From NCBI GenBank assembly GCA_002428685.1, contig DIXL01000027.1:1-14186 (forward strand): a stretch of DNA of 14,186 nt. The letters run 5' to 3'. Within the stretch, counting starts at the first letter, position 1. Each line of letters starts with the position of its first letter. The notes under the pieces are model-generated. The model was not told the DNA's origin. It saw only the letters and a program-made list of their open reading frames with translations, and ran no database searches. Below are positions 7,010-14,186 of the stretch, one piece after another. This DNA comes from Cloacimonetes bacterium UBA6081 (GTDB lineage: Bacteria > Cloacimonadota > Cloacimonadia > Cloacimonadales > Cloacimonadaceae). The translations under genes and the position numbers were made by a program.

Positions 7010-7904
7010 AACCTATTCCATCGCCAAGCGCTTTAGCAAAGTGAACATGAACGATTTTGCCAAAACAGGCAAAGTTGATACTACAGACTATCTGAATTGT
7101 CTGCCAGATATCCTTTGTGCGAAAGATTTTAAGGAACTAATTGCCGCTTGCAAAAACGCCAAGGCCATGGGTAAACCGATCATAATAGGTCTGGGCGGAC
7201 ATGTAATCAAATGCGGCTTGGCACCACTTATCATAGAACTGATGGAAGCAGGCTACGTGAAAGCCCTGGTTTGTAACGGCTCTGTGGCTATTCATGACTA
7301 TGAAATTGCCTTTTTTGGCCAAACTTCCGAGGATGTTTCCAAAGCTTTGGCGGATGGTTCTTTTGGCATGGCAGAGGAAACATCACAAGGCATTAATGCC
7401 GCTATTGTAAATGGATTCAAACATCATCAAGGCTTAGGTGAATCTGTCGGAAAGGAAATATCAGACTCAGCCCCCTATGCACACCTTTCGCTACTCGCTG
7501 CTGCAGACAGATTAAACATCCCCATTTGTGTGCAGGTAGCGATGGGAACCGATATCATACATCAGAGTCCGCATGCAGACGGACAGGCGATTGGTGCTTG
7601 CTCCTTGCGTGATTTTCGTATCTTCTGTGCTTCTGTGGCACAACTGGATGGGGGAGGAGTGTTTCTAAACTTTGGCTCTGCTGTTATTATCCCGGAAGTC
7701 TTTTTAAAAGCTTTAACCGTTGCCCGCAACGTTACCGGCAGCGTAAAGGATTTTACCACAGCGGTTTTTGACATGAATATGCACTACCGAGCCAGGGTAA
7801 ACGTGGTGCAACGGCCTGTGGAAACCGGAGGAAAAGGATATTACTTCATCGGTCATCATGAGATCATGATTCCCCTGTTAATCAAATCCATTCTGTCGCT
7901 TTGA
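6972..7904 (+). CDS. conserved protein of unknown function
   Basis: The protein has 310 residues, is soluble, and shows no signal peptide or membrane segment. I start it at GTG 6972, with GAGGA (6959-6963) eight bases upstream; it overlaps queH by 38 bases. The sequence has many sharp, enzyme-like motifs: MNDFAKTG, IIIGLGGHVIKCGLAP, an NGSVAIHDYEIAF block, GQTSEDV, FGMAEETSQGIN, GTDIIHQSP, LNFGSAVIIPEVFLKA, FDMNMHYRARVNVVQRP and GHHEIMIPLL. Repeated Gly, Asp, His and Glu in these blocks suggest bound metal or cofactor. The GLGGHVIK...NGSVAIHDYE part recalls a Rossmann-like fold, and a distant link to the deoxyhypusine synthase-like group is possible but unproven. I cannot name a reaction. As the last gene of the operon it is followed by a strong terminator. 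Confidence 0.8.
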   Translation: MSKYKEINLSKIKTYSIAKRFSKVNMNDFAKTGKVDTTDYLNCLPDILCAKDFKELIAACKNAKAMGKPIIIGLGGHVIKCGLAPLIIELMEAGYVKALVCNGSVAIHDYEIAFFGQTSEDVSKALADGSFGMAEETSQGINAAIVNGFKHHQGLGESVGKEISDSAPYAHLSLLAAADRLNIPICVQVAMGTDIIHQSPHADGQAIGACSLRDFRIFCASVAQLDGGGVFLNFGSAVIIPEVFLKALTVARNVTGSVKDFTTAVFDMNMHYRARVNVVQRPVETGGKGYYFIGHHEIMIPLLIKSILSL

Positions 7905-7923
7905 CTTTACAAGCTTACAAACG

Positions 7924-7955
7924 AAAAGCCCTTCCCGGGATGGGAAGGACTTTTT
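7924..7955. terminator. bidirectional intrinsic terminator between convergent genes
   Basis: AAAAG-C-CCTTCCC (7924-7936) pairs with GGGAAGG-A-CTTTT (7942-7954) around the five-base loop 7937-7941, with a single C/A mismatch. The GC-rich upper stem is flanked by A and T runs, so it gives a U tract on either strand. It lies 20 bases after the plus-strand operon and 38 bases after the end of the minus-strand PDZ gene. Confidence 0.9.
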
Positions 7956-7992
7956 CAGGATGTTCAGGGGGATTGCTTTTGGGAAAATCTAT

Positions 7993-9180
7993 TTAGAATC
8001 CAAACCAGGGACCCACGGAGAAGGTCAAACCTTGATACTCTGTATTGGGAGAATGCTTAATGTCTATCGTTTCATTGCCTGTGCCTTTCACTTTCCAGCC
8101 ATCTGAGGGTGCATAGCCATAAACATAAGCTACTTCTCCTCTAATTGCCAGCCAGGAAAGCAGACGAAACATCAATTCGGCTTTGGGCTGCACCAACAGG
8201 TAATGGCGGGTAATTTCAGTATGGGTGTTCTGACTATTTAAGAAAGTTGAACTCCAGTTGTCCCAGTCATAGTCGGAATTGCTTTTCATTATTTCCAGGG
8301 AGTGTCCGCCTCCCCCAAGCATAAATCCTACCGAGGAGATAAAGTTTTTGGTGATGGGAATGCGTTTGTCCAAAGTTACTCCGCCAAAGGCATTGGTATA
8401 ATTCATCCCAATATGGTAGCTCTCATCTGTGGCATCCTGCACTTTACCGGTTTTTGTATAGCCATAACCTGCTCCACCAATGAAAAATCCTTTACCAATG
8501 GGTCCTTTGCCACCCCCACCTTGCAATAGGAGGCCGTCTTCATTCAGTTTGCGGAAACCCATATTTCCCAGCAGATAATTTACATCTTCCAAGTCTGTTG
8601 AAATCCACAAAGGTAGCCAGCTTCCGCCGCCATAACCGGCAGAGAGTTTTTTCCTGGTTGGTTTTTCACCTTCTTTCAGGGCATTTTTGGCTTGGCGGGA
8701 ACCAAAGGTAAAATCCACTTTAACAATCTCACCGCTACGGAATAATTCCAAGGCAACAGTGTCTCCAGAGCGATAAAGCTTGCGCTGTTTATCAAATACC
8801 GCGTTATTGGTAACATCTTTGTCATCCAGTTTGATCAGAATGTCATCTTCTTGCAATCTATAAGTCCAGGCTGGGGATTCGGGCACAACACCCGTAATCA
8901 GAACGCCGATGAGTCCTTTATAGCCAAGTTCCTGGGCTTTGGGGAAACTGATATCTTCTACAAAAATACCCATGTAAGGAGCGTCGAAAGCATCACTGCC
9001 CATTCCTGCTTCCTTGTCAAACTTCATAACCATTTTGGTCATTCCGGGCATTTCCATAATATCGCCATCCATTTGAACGACGATTTGCTTTTTCTCTTTA
9101 CTGATTTCACTAATGGTTTGTGCGAACATTCCGCTCACTGCAAATCCTAAAATCAGAATGCTGATTAGTAAGTGTTTCAT
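7993..9180 (-). CDS. exported PDZ-domain protein with predicted outer-membrane beta-barrel
   Basis: The protein has 395 residues with a signal peptide at 1-20 (MKHLLISILILGFAVSGMFA, cleaved before Gln21). Residues about 69-160 form a PDZ domain of the HtrA/S41 type: MGIFVEDIS, the GLIGVLITGVVPESPAW binding-groove region, EDDILIKLDDKDVTN, then SGDTVALELFRSGE. The remainder, about 175-395, is rich in Gly and aromatic residues with alternating short strands (GKGFFIGGAGYGY, AIRGEVAYVYGYAP). It ends in SVGPWFGF, with a terminal Phe as in Omp85-assembled barrels. No protease triad is present. The PDZ domain would lie in the periplasm and bind protein C termini while the barrel anchors it in the outer membrane. 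The start has GGAG seven bases upstream. The barrel is inferred from pattern only; a soluble beta-rich domain is the alternative. Confidence 0.7.
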   Translation of the reverse strand: MKHLLISILILGFAVSGMFAQTISEISKEKKQIVVQMDGDIMEMPGMTKMVMKFDKEAGMGSDAFDAPYMGIFVEDISFPKAQELGYKGLIGVLITGVVPESPAWTYRLQEDDILIKLDDKDVTNNAVFDKQRKLYRSGDTVALELFRSGEIVKVDFTFGSRQAKNALKEGEKPTRKKLSAGYGGGSWLPLWISTDLEDVNYLLGNMGFRKLNEDGLLLQGGGGKGPIGKGFFIGGAGYGYTKTGKVQDATDESYHIGMNYTNAFGGVTLDKRIPITKNFISSVGFMLGGGGHSLEIMKSNSDYDWDNWSSTFLNSQNTHTEITRHYLLVQPKAELMFRLLSWLAIRGEVAYVYGYAPSDGWKVKGTGNETIDIKHSPNTEYQGLTFSVGPWFGF

Positions 9181-9303
9181 TTTTCAACTCCTGTTAATTT
9201 TTCTTTATATTAACGCAAGTGCCGTGCCAAACGGCAATAAAAATGCAAAACCTTGCAGGGCAAAGATATAAGCGTAACTCAATCTATCCCTGGCTAAGAA
9301 GTT

Positions 9304-9320
9304 TATATCATTATGATATA
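9304..9320. promoter_or_regulatory. palindrome TATATCA-TTA-TGATATA, probable operator
   Basis: Two perfect 7-base arms surround a three-base centre, giving a 17-base dyad typical in size of helix-turn-helix regulator sites. It lies between two divergent genes, 124 bases from the PDZ start and 274 from the peptidase start. The binding protein is unknown and no regulator gene is adjacent. Confidence 0.4.
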
Positions 9321-9354
9321 GCAAAACGATATATTTACCCCCATTTAGCCCTTG

Positions 9355-9461
9355 CTTGCTCACTGTGGCAGAGATTTATCGGGATTCTCCCGAACCCTAC
9401 CCGAACTTTATTCAGGAACAGTTCGGGATAATTAGCGGTTAAAATGGCGATGGTGAGCAAG
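9355..9461. repeat. nested hairpin cluster with repeated CCCGAAC
   Basis: An outer stem joins CTTGCTCAC (9355-9363) and GTGAGCAAG (9453-9461). Inside it lie TCGGGA-TTC-TCCCGA (9379-9393) and CCCGAACT/AGTTCGGG (9400-9427). CCCGAAC occurs directly at 9389-9395 and 9400-9406 and in reverse at 9421-9427, so alternative pairings are possible. The layout suits a structured RNA or a multi-site regulator region ahead of the peptidase gene. Confidence 0.45.
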
Positions 9462-9594
9462 GTGGGTGCAAATGGGATGCGTGGGGGCAATTATTTATTT
9501 GAATTGGGAACATAACTTGCACGTGTATTTAGAGGGTTTACGTCCTTGGCCCAAAATAGCCAAAAATCTGAAAAGTGACGGATAGGATAGGAAC

Positions 9595-12480
9595 ATGAAA
9601 AAGCTTAGCACATTGCTGTTGCTGATTTTCTGCCTCGCCATGCTGAGTGCAGTTGCGCAGAATATTATTGCGCTACCGATTCCCCAAAGCGACGCCCCCA
9701 ACGCTTTGAGAACCTATGTGATGCAACTGGCGCAAGCTGGCACAGAAATATATTATTACAACGAGTCTTACGTTATTGCCGGAACAAACGAAAGCAAGGT
9801 TCCTGAGGCCGTGTTTCTTTGCAGCAGTGAATCCGGCAGGCTGTATCTGATCAGCAAACATAGCAAATATAAAGAAATAGACTTATCCACAGTGGGAGAA
9901 ATCCTGCTTGATTTGGGCTCACAGATTCTTTTAAGAAGCAATTTTGACGAAGTGCAATTGCGCACAAAAATCCGCAGTCCGTTTACACCTTTGGCCCAAA
10001 CGCCTATTAAACTGGCTTATAGCAATGAATTCCAAAACACTTTGAGCGAAACCCGCACCACCATTCAGGAATTGGTAAATCAGGTATCGGTGGATAGCGT
10101 AGCTGGATTCATTCAGAGTTTGCAGGATTTTCAAACCCGTTATGCTTTGGCTGATAACCGTTTGGCCGTGGCAAACTGGATAAAAGAGCAATTTATGCGT
10201 TTTGGGATTACCGGTTCCGAACTGCACAGCTTTCAATGGCAGGGAACTACTCAATACAATGTGGTAGCCACAATTCCCGGCACGGTTTATCCAGATACCT
10301 ACATCATCGTGGGAGGTCATCACGATTCTATCACCAATGATACACCCTTAACCTTTGCCCCTGGCGCAGATGATAACGCCAGCGGAAGCGTGGCAGCCAT
10401 AGAAATGGCGCGGGTGATGATGGCCACAGGGTTTCAGCCCAAGTGTTCCATTCGTTTTGTAACTTTTGCGGCGGAAGAATTCGGTCTTTGGGGCTCAAAA
10501 GCTTATGCCCAAATGGCTCAACAGACAAATATGGATATTCGGCTGATGATAAATCATGATATGATTGCCAATACTTCCCCCAACCCAAATGACCTAAGGG
10601 TTCTGCTGATGCCTTATGATGGCTTTATGCAACATACCGATTATGCCGCAGCAATAACATCTCAATATACACCCTTAATTCCGGTTTATGGTTCTATGAA
10701 CCTTTCTGCCAGCGATAGCTATTCCTTTTGGCAAAGGGGTTTTCCGGTGATTTACTATTTTGAGTATAATTTTAGCCAAGTGTATCATAGTAACAACGAT
10801 ACGGTGGCAAACCTCAGCCCTGCCTATGCAGCGAAAGTGATTCAAGCCTCTGTGGCTGTTGCCGGCAGCTTTGCCAATATGCCTTCTGCGCCATCCAATG
10901 TGACAGTTCATGATGCGGGTAACGGCAGTAGCTTGGAATTGACCTGGTCTGGTGTCGTTGATCCTGCATTCAGCCATTATAAAATTGCCTGGGGAACGCA
11001 GCAAGGGCTTTATCCCTTTGAACAAACTACTACCAATACCACATTTACAATTAATGGACTTACAGAAAGCCAAATGTGCCATATTGCCTTAAGCACTATG
11101 GATGTAAACGGCAATGAAAGCTACAGAGTATATTCTTATGGAACACCGCATTTGATTCCCTTAACTCCTACAAATTTTGTCGACTCACCTGTTTTGCAAG
11201 GCATAAACCTAAGCTGGACGCCCAATTCTGAGCTTGATTTAAGCAGTTATAAGCTCTATCGCTCTCTGGATTCCATAGAATTGGGTGATTTGATTGCCAC
11301 CCTAAACCCCAATGTTAGCAGCTATAACGATACAAATCTGAGCGGGTCGCTTGACTATTATTGCTACAGACTGTGCGCTGTGGATACTGCAAACAACCAA
11401 AGTTCTTTCACGGAAGTGGTGATGAGCCGGCCGGTTACGTTGGATATGGGCATTCTGCTTGTGGACGAAACCAAAAATTTTAGCGGCAGCAACCCCTTTA
11501 ATCCCACCGATGAGATGGTGGATAGCTTTTATGCAAATTTAATGCAGGATTTTGAGATAACCACTACCCTCGATTTGGAAGCAACACCCATGACATTGCG
11601 TTTGGCTGATATAGGTATCTACTCATCAATTTTGTGGCAAGGCAATGATTATTCGGATGTAACCACTCCCTATAACAGCAAGGAAGCCTTAAAACAATAT
11701 ATTAATCTGGGTGGAAAAATATTCTTTAACGTCTATCATCCCAGCCAGGCTTTTGAACTTAATGCAGGATACCCTGCCAGTTTTGGGGCTACTTCTTTTA
11801 TAAATGAGGTTTTGGGCATTAGCTCTGTTGATTATGATGGAGCGGCCAGATTTAAGTATGCAGTTCCCCAAATGAATCCTTTCTCAATCCTCCAGGTTGA
11901 TAGCCTGAAAACACCAACAGCATTCAATGGACATATCTTCCATGTGGAAGGTATGGTGCCAGCTGCAAATGCTCAGCCTGTTTATGTTTATGGCTCTGAT
12001 TATGACACTTCTACCACTCAGGGTAGCTTGAATGGAGATACAATTGGCATTATTCATCCCTACGGCTCGGGAATGGCAATAACCTTCAGTTTCCCCTTGT
12101 ATCACATGGAACAAGCCTCTTCCAAAACACTGCTGCGTTATCTGTTTGGAACCTTATTCAATGAGCCTGTTGCTAATATTGATTTAGTAGAGACAGTTTT
12201 CCGGGGAGTGCAGCTACTGCCAAATTATCCCAATCCCTTTACCGGCGAAAGCTCAATCCCATATCTGGTTAAGGACAAACATAACGTGATGAGGGTAGAA
12301 GTCTATAATCTAAAAGGGCAGTTGGTTAGGACGCTGTTCAATGATGTTCCAGACAACAGAGGACTCCTAAGTTGGAATGGTTTAGATAAACATGGAAAGC
12401 CGGCAGCAAATGGTATATACTACGTTAAAGCTATGCAAAATGGAGCAATTAGCACCAGAAAAATCGTGTTGGTAAAATAG
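9595..12480 (+). CDS. secreted M28 metallopeptidase with FN3 domains and sorting tail
   Basis: The protein has 961 residues. A signal peptide spans 1-21 (cleavage near AVA-QN), followed by a propeptide-like region to about 200. The M28 zinc aminopeptidase domain spans about 200-420. Metal and catalytic residues are all visible: His242 in GGHHDS, Asp259/Asp260 in GADDNASG, Glu294/Glu295 in AAEEFG, Asp322 in NHDMIA and His398 in VYHSNND. Two fibronectin-III domains follow (about 430-515 and 522-610). Residues about 617-860 form a domain starting MGILLVDETKNFSG, with KQYINLGGKIFFNVY; it looks like a Rossmann or amidotransferase-like fold, but I cannot name it. Residues 876-961 are a Por/type IX-like tail (NYPNPF, VEVYNLKGQLV, GIYYVKA). 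The enzyme would act at the cell surface or outside, releasing amino acids from peptides. That fits an amino-acid-fermenting lifestyle. Confidence 0.9.
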   Translation: MKKLSTLLLLIFCLAMLSAVAQNIIALPIPQSDAPNALRTYVMQLAQAGTEIYYYNESYVIAGTNESKVPEAVFLCSSESGRLYLISKHSKYKEIDLSTVGEILLDLGSQILLRSNFDEVQLRTKIRSPFTPLAQTPIKLAYSNEFQNTLSETRTTIQELVNQVSVDSVAGFIQSLQDFQTRYALADNRLAVANWIKEQFMRFGITGSELHSFQWQGTTQYNVVATIPGTVYPDTYIIVGGHHDSITNDTPLTFAPGADDNASGSVAAIEMARVMMATGFQPKCSIRFVTFAAEEFGLWGSKAYAQMAQQTNMDIRLMINHDMIANTSPNPNDLRVLLMPYDGFMQHTDYAAAITSQYTPLIPVYGSMNLSASDSYSFWQRGFPVIYYFEYNFSQVYHSNNDTVANLSPAYAAKVIQASVAVAGSFANMPSAPSNVTVHDAGNGSSLELTWSGVVDPAFSHYKIAWGTQQGLYPFEQTTTNTTFTINGLTESQMCHIALSTMDVNGNESYRVYSYGTPHLIPLTPTNFVDSPVLQGINLSWTPNSELDLSSYKLYRSLDSIELGDLIATLNPNVSSYNDTNLSGSLDYYCYRLCAVDTANNQSSFTEVVMSRPVTLDMGILLVDETKNFSGSNPFNPTDEMVDSFYANLMQDFEITTTLDLEATPMTLRLADIGIYSSILWQGNDYSDVTTPYNSKEALKQYINLGGKIFFNVYHPSQAFELNAGYPASFGATSFINEVLGISSVDYDGAARFKYAVPQMNPFSILQVDSLKTPTAFNGHIFHVEGMVPAANAQPVYVYGSDYDTSTTQGSLNGDTIGIIHPYGSGMAITFSFPLYHMEQASSKTLLRYLFGTLFNEPVANIDLVETVFRGVQLLPNYPNPFTGESSIPYLVKDKHNVMRVEVYNLKGQLVRTLFNDVPDNRGLLSWNGLDKHGKPAANGIYYVKAMQNGAISTRKIVLVK

Positions 12481-12546
12481 TTATATAGAATGGCAGAATA
12501 ATAACTTCAGTAATCTCTGCTTAATGAAGCAGTGAGGAGGTAAAAA

Positions 12547-13788
12547 ATGAAGTATTTTTTTGTGATTTTGCTTACGATGTTCATAGTCGCAAGCTTTTGT
12601 TGTGAGGTTACACCCTTTGGTCCTGAGGCAGATGATGTTACTTATGCCAATTTAGCCCAGGAACCGATAAGTTTTGGGGGAACTGCTAACGGTCAGAATG
12701 ATCTGTTTGTTTGGGAAGGCGGAACTTGGAATTTTTATCCATTTTGGGCTACAGGACTTCCCGCAACCTCAATTTGGAATCTGGATGAGACTACAATTAT
12801 GGTAGCCATGGGAGCAGGTTCATATAGTGATGGAGTTTACAATTTTGACCTCAACACGCATACCTGGACTATTAACGAATGGTTTATGTTCCCTAATTTC
12901 CTTGTATATAATCCCGGTAACGGAATTTACTACGTGGGTGAAAGGGATGGGCTGTTCAGATCTGCTGATGCCAATAGCTGGACGCGGATTACTTCACTGG
13001 GCACAAATAAATGCAGCAGTCTTGCTTTTTACAACTCTAATATGGTTACCAACAACGGAGCTCTTGTAAAATATTCCACCGATAACGGACTGACCTGGCA
13101 GACAGGAAATACAAGCAATCTGAGGGGTTTTCGCTATACAGAGAACGGTGTGTTGTATGCAATCATGGATGTGGAGAGTGATTCGGACGGATTATGGCGG
13201 TCAGATGATTATGGTGAGACCTGGGACAATGTACTTTTTACCAGCAACCTGAATTGTATAGGCCCTGATTTTGGCGAATATATAATTCTGGGTTGGAGGC
13301 AAGCTAACGAGGAAGATGGCTATCTGGCCGTCCTTGATTCACAATCTCAGCTTACGCAGTTAGTTCATGCCAGCTTGGATAGCGAGGTGAGGCAACTGGA
13401 AATCTTTCCGTTGATAAACACCCCCTCGTTTTATGTGATTAATGGGGAAGGATGCTTCTATATCACCGGCTTTTTACCGGTAAACAACGATGATGCCACT
13501 GCTCCTGTTATCGATGGAATCAAGCTTCAGGCCTATCCCAATCCCTTCAGCCGGGAAACTACCATAGAAGTAAAGGTTAAAGATATGGCAGCAGCATTGA
13601 AAGTAGATGTTTACAACCTAAAGGGACAGCTTATAAAGAGGTTATCCAATGATAATCGCCAAACTCAAAACACATTTAGTTGGGACGGGCGAGATTTCAA
13701 TAATCAATTGGTCGGCTCGGGTTTTTACTTTGTAAAAGCAGAGCTGAACGGTAAGATAAACTGCTGTAAAGTTTTGCTAATACATTGA
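12547..13788 (+). CDS. secreted Asp-box beta-propeller with C-terminal sorting tail
   Basis: The 413-residue protein has an N-terminal export signal (MKYFFVILLTMFIVASFCC). The Cys pair could be lipidated, but the preceding Phe does not fit the lipobox well. Residues about 40-310 contain BNR/Asp-box repeats: a degenerate SADANSW at 139-145, STDNGLTW at 177-184 and SDDYGETW at 219-226. These mark blade turns of a sialidase-like or photosynthesis-stability-factor-like propeller. No catalytic Arg triad is evident, so it is more likely a binding or structural protein than a glycosidase. Residues 329-413 are a Por/type IX-like tail (AYPNPF, VDVYNLKGQLI, WDGRDFNNQ, GFYFVKAEL). GAGGAGG gives a strong ribosome binding site, and a small hairpin CTGCTT/AAGCAG (12517-12532) sits just before it. 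The gene is 66 bases after the peptidase and is probably co-expressed. Confidence 0.8.
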   Translation: MKYFFVILLTMFIVASFCCEVTPFGPEADDVTYANLAQEPISFGGTANGQNDLFVWEGGTWNFYPFWATGLPATSIWNLDETTIMVAMGAGSYSDGVYNFDLNTHTWTINEWFMFPNFLVYNPGNGIYYVGERDGLFRSADANSWTRITSLGTNKCSSLAFYNSNMVTNNGALVKYSTDNGLTWQTGNTSNLRGFRYTENGVLYAIMDVESDSDGLWRSDDYGETWDNVLFTSNLNCIGPDFGEYIILGWRQANEEDGYLAVLDSQSQLTQLVHASLDSEVRQLEIFPLINTPSFYVINGEGCFYITGFLPVNNDDATAPVIDGIKLQAYPNPFSRETTIEVKVKDMAAALKVDVYNLKGQLIKRLSNDNRQTQNTFSWDGRDFNNQLVGSGFYFVKAELNGKINCCKVLLIH

Positions 13789-14186
13789 CATAAAGCATAT
13801 CAGGCCATAAAAGTTATTAACCATAAGTTGGTAAAAAAATTTAGGAACCATCGGACAGGGTGTCTGTAAACCAGTATTATATATAAGCTTAGTGGGATAG
13901 TATTCCAGTAGCACAGATGGGGCTTTTATAAACCCTCACCCCAAACTTCAAATAGCTCTCACTTGGACAAATGGGGATAAGTGTTCATGAGTTAAGTTTT
14001 GACTCTAAAAAGACTCCCTGGGATTGCAACTCCCATTTCGTAGTAGTTTCGTTATTTGTTCTCAGCGTTACTATTTGCAACTGTCTTCTGGTCTTTTTAG
14101 AGTTAAAACTAAAGTACGCCTCCTGCCACCTCTTCCTTTTCGTTTTAACTCACAATTTTGTATGATAGGACAGAATGAAGCTCGGT
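13789..14186. other. 398-base terminal region without a convincing gene
   Basis: I see no credible coding sequence. A 64-codon plus-strand frame at 13971-14165 lacks a ribosome binding site and runs through the inverted repeat, so I do not call it. No clear terminator directly follows the propeller gene. The notable content is the 20-base inverted repeat at 13995-14110, listed separately. Confidence 0.5.
13995..14110. repeat. 20-base inverted repeat around a structured 76-base centre
   Basis: The arm 13995-14014 (AGTTTTGACTCTAAAAAGAC) matches the reverse complement of 14091-14110 at 19 of 20 positions. The single difference would be a G-U pair in plus-strand RNA. The centre contains TGGGA-TTGCAAC-TCCCA (14019-14035). 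The self-complementary loop TTGCAA recurs at 14075-14080. The unit could be a small non-autonomous mobile element or a structured RNA. No target-site duplication was recognised. Confidence 0.6.

Larger units (their letters stand above)
9181..9594. other. 414-base divergent intergenic region with several hairpins
   Basis: This gap separates the leftward PDZ gene from the rightward peptidase gene and should hold both promoters. I find no coding region. It contains the hairpin TGCCGT/ACGGCA (9220-9236) in the leader of the PDZ gene, the 17-base palindrome at 9304-9320 and a nested hairpin cluster at 9355-9461. The peptidase start is preceded by AGGATAGGA. I could not identify a convincing -35/-10 pair on either strand. 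Confidence 0.6.

Noticed and set aside
13971..14165. Plus-strand open frame of 64 codons with a hydrophobic stretch
   Set aside because: There is no ribosome binding site, and the frame is made up largely of the inverted-repeat element, so the hydrophobicity reflects T-rich sequence.

Overview
This 14.2-kb window looks like chromosome from a Gram-negative, anaerobic, amino-acid- or peptide-fermenting bacterium outside the Proteobacteria. The best guess is Candidatus Cloacimonadota (Cloacimonetes) or a relative in the FCB group. The guess rests on three exported proteins that end in a Por/type IX-like C-terminal tail with the signature YPNP...YNLKGQ. It is also supported by several lipoproteins, an outer-membrane-type protein, moderately AT-rich DNA and AGGAG-type ribosome binding sites. 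No rRNA or marker gene is present, so the taxonomy is inference. No CRISPR array, tRNA or transposase was recognised.

Left part (1-4757). A short lipoprotein gene on the minus strand runs towards the left edge. About 700 bases with no convincing gene follow (240-945), carrying several inverted and direct repeats. Then come a small gene broken by a one-base frameshift (946-1124) and a 352-residue lipoprotein that I read as a very divergent serpin-like protein (1139-2197). After these lie a MOFRL-type glycerate 2-kinase (2277-3389) and a secreted YVTN-type beta-propeller with a C-terminal sorting tail (3531-4757).

Middle part (4975-7904). Four plus-strand genes abut or overlap and should form one operon: an acyl-CoA dehydrogenase, a stand-alone 111-residue PAS protein, the queuosine enzyme QueH and a conserved protein of unknown function. 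A strong bidirectional terminator hairpin at 7924-7955 separates this operon from a convergent gene. That gene (7993-9180, minus strand) encodes an exported PDZ protein followed by a region that looks like an outer-membrane beta-barrel.

Right part (9181-14186). A 414-base divergent intergenic region contains a 17-base palindrome and a nested hairpin cluster. It precedes a large secreted M28 metallopeptidase with two fibronectin-III domains, an uncharacterised domain and a sorting tail (9595-12480). Next is a secreted Asp-box beta-propeller with the same tail (12547-13788). The last 400 bases have no convincing gene but hold a 20-base inverted repeat around a structured centre.

The window combines envelope and secretion functions (lipoproteins, propellers, protease, PDZ/outer-membrane protein) with a small metabolic and tRNA-modification operon. 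The most unusual items are the serpin-like lipoprotein, the coupled acyl-CoA dehydrogenase-PAS-QueH-unknown operon, the PDZ-barrel fusion and two unexplained structured intergenic elements.
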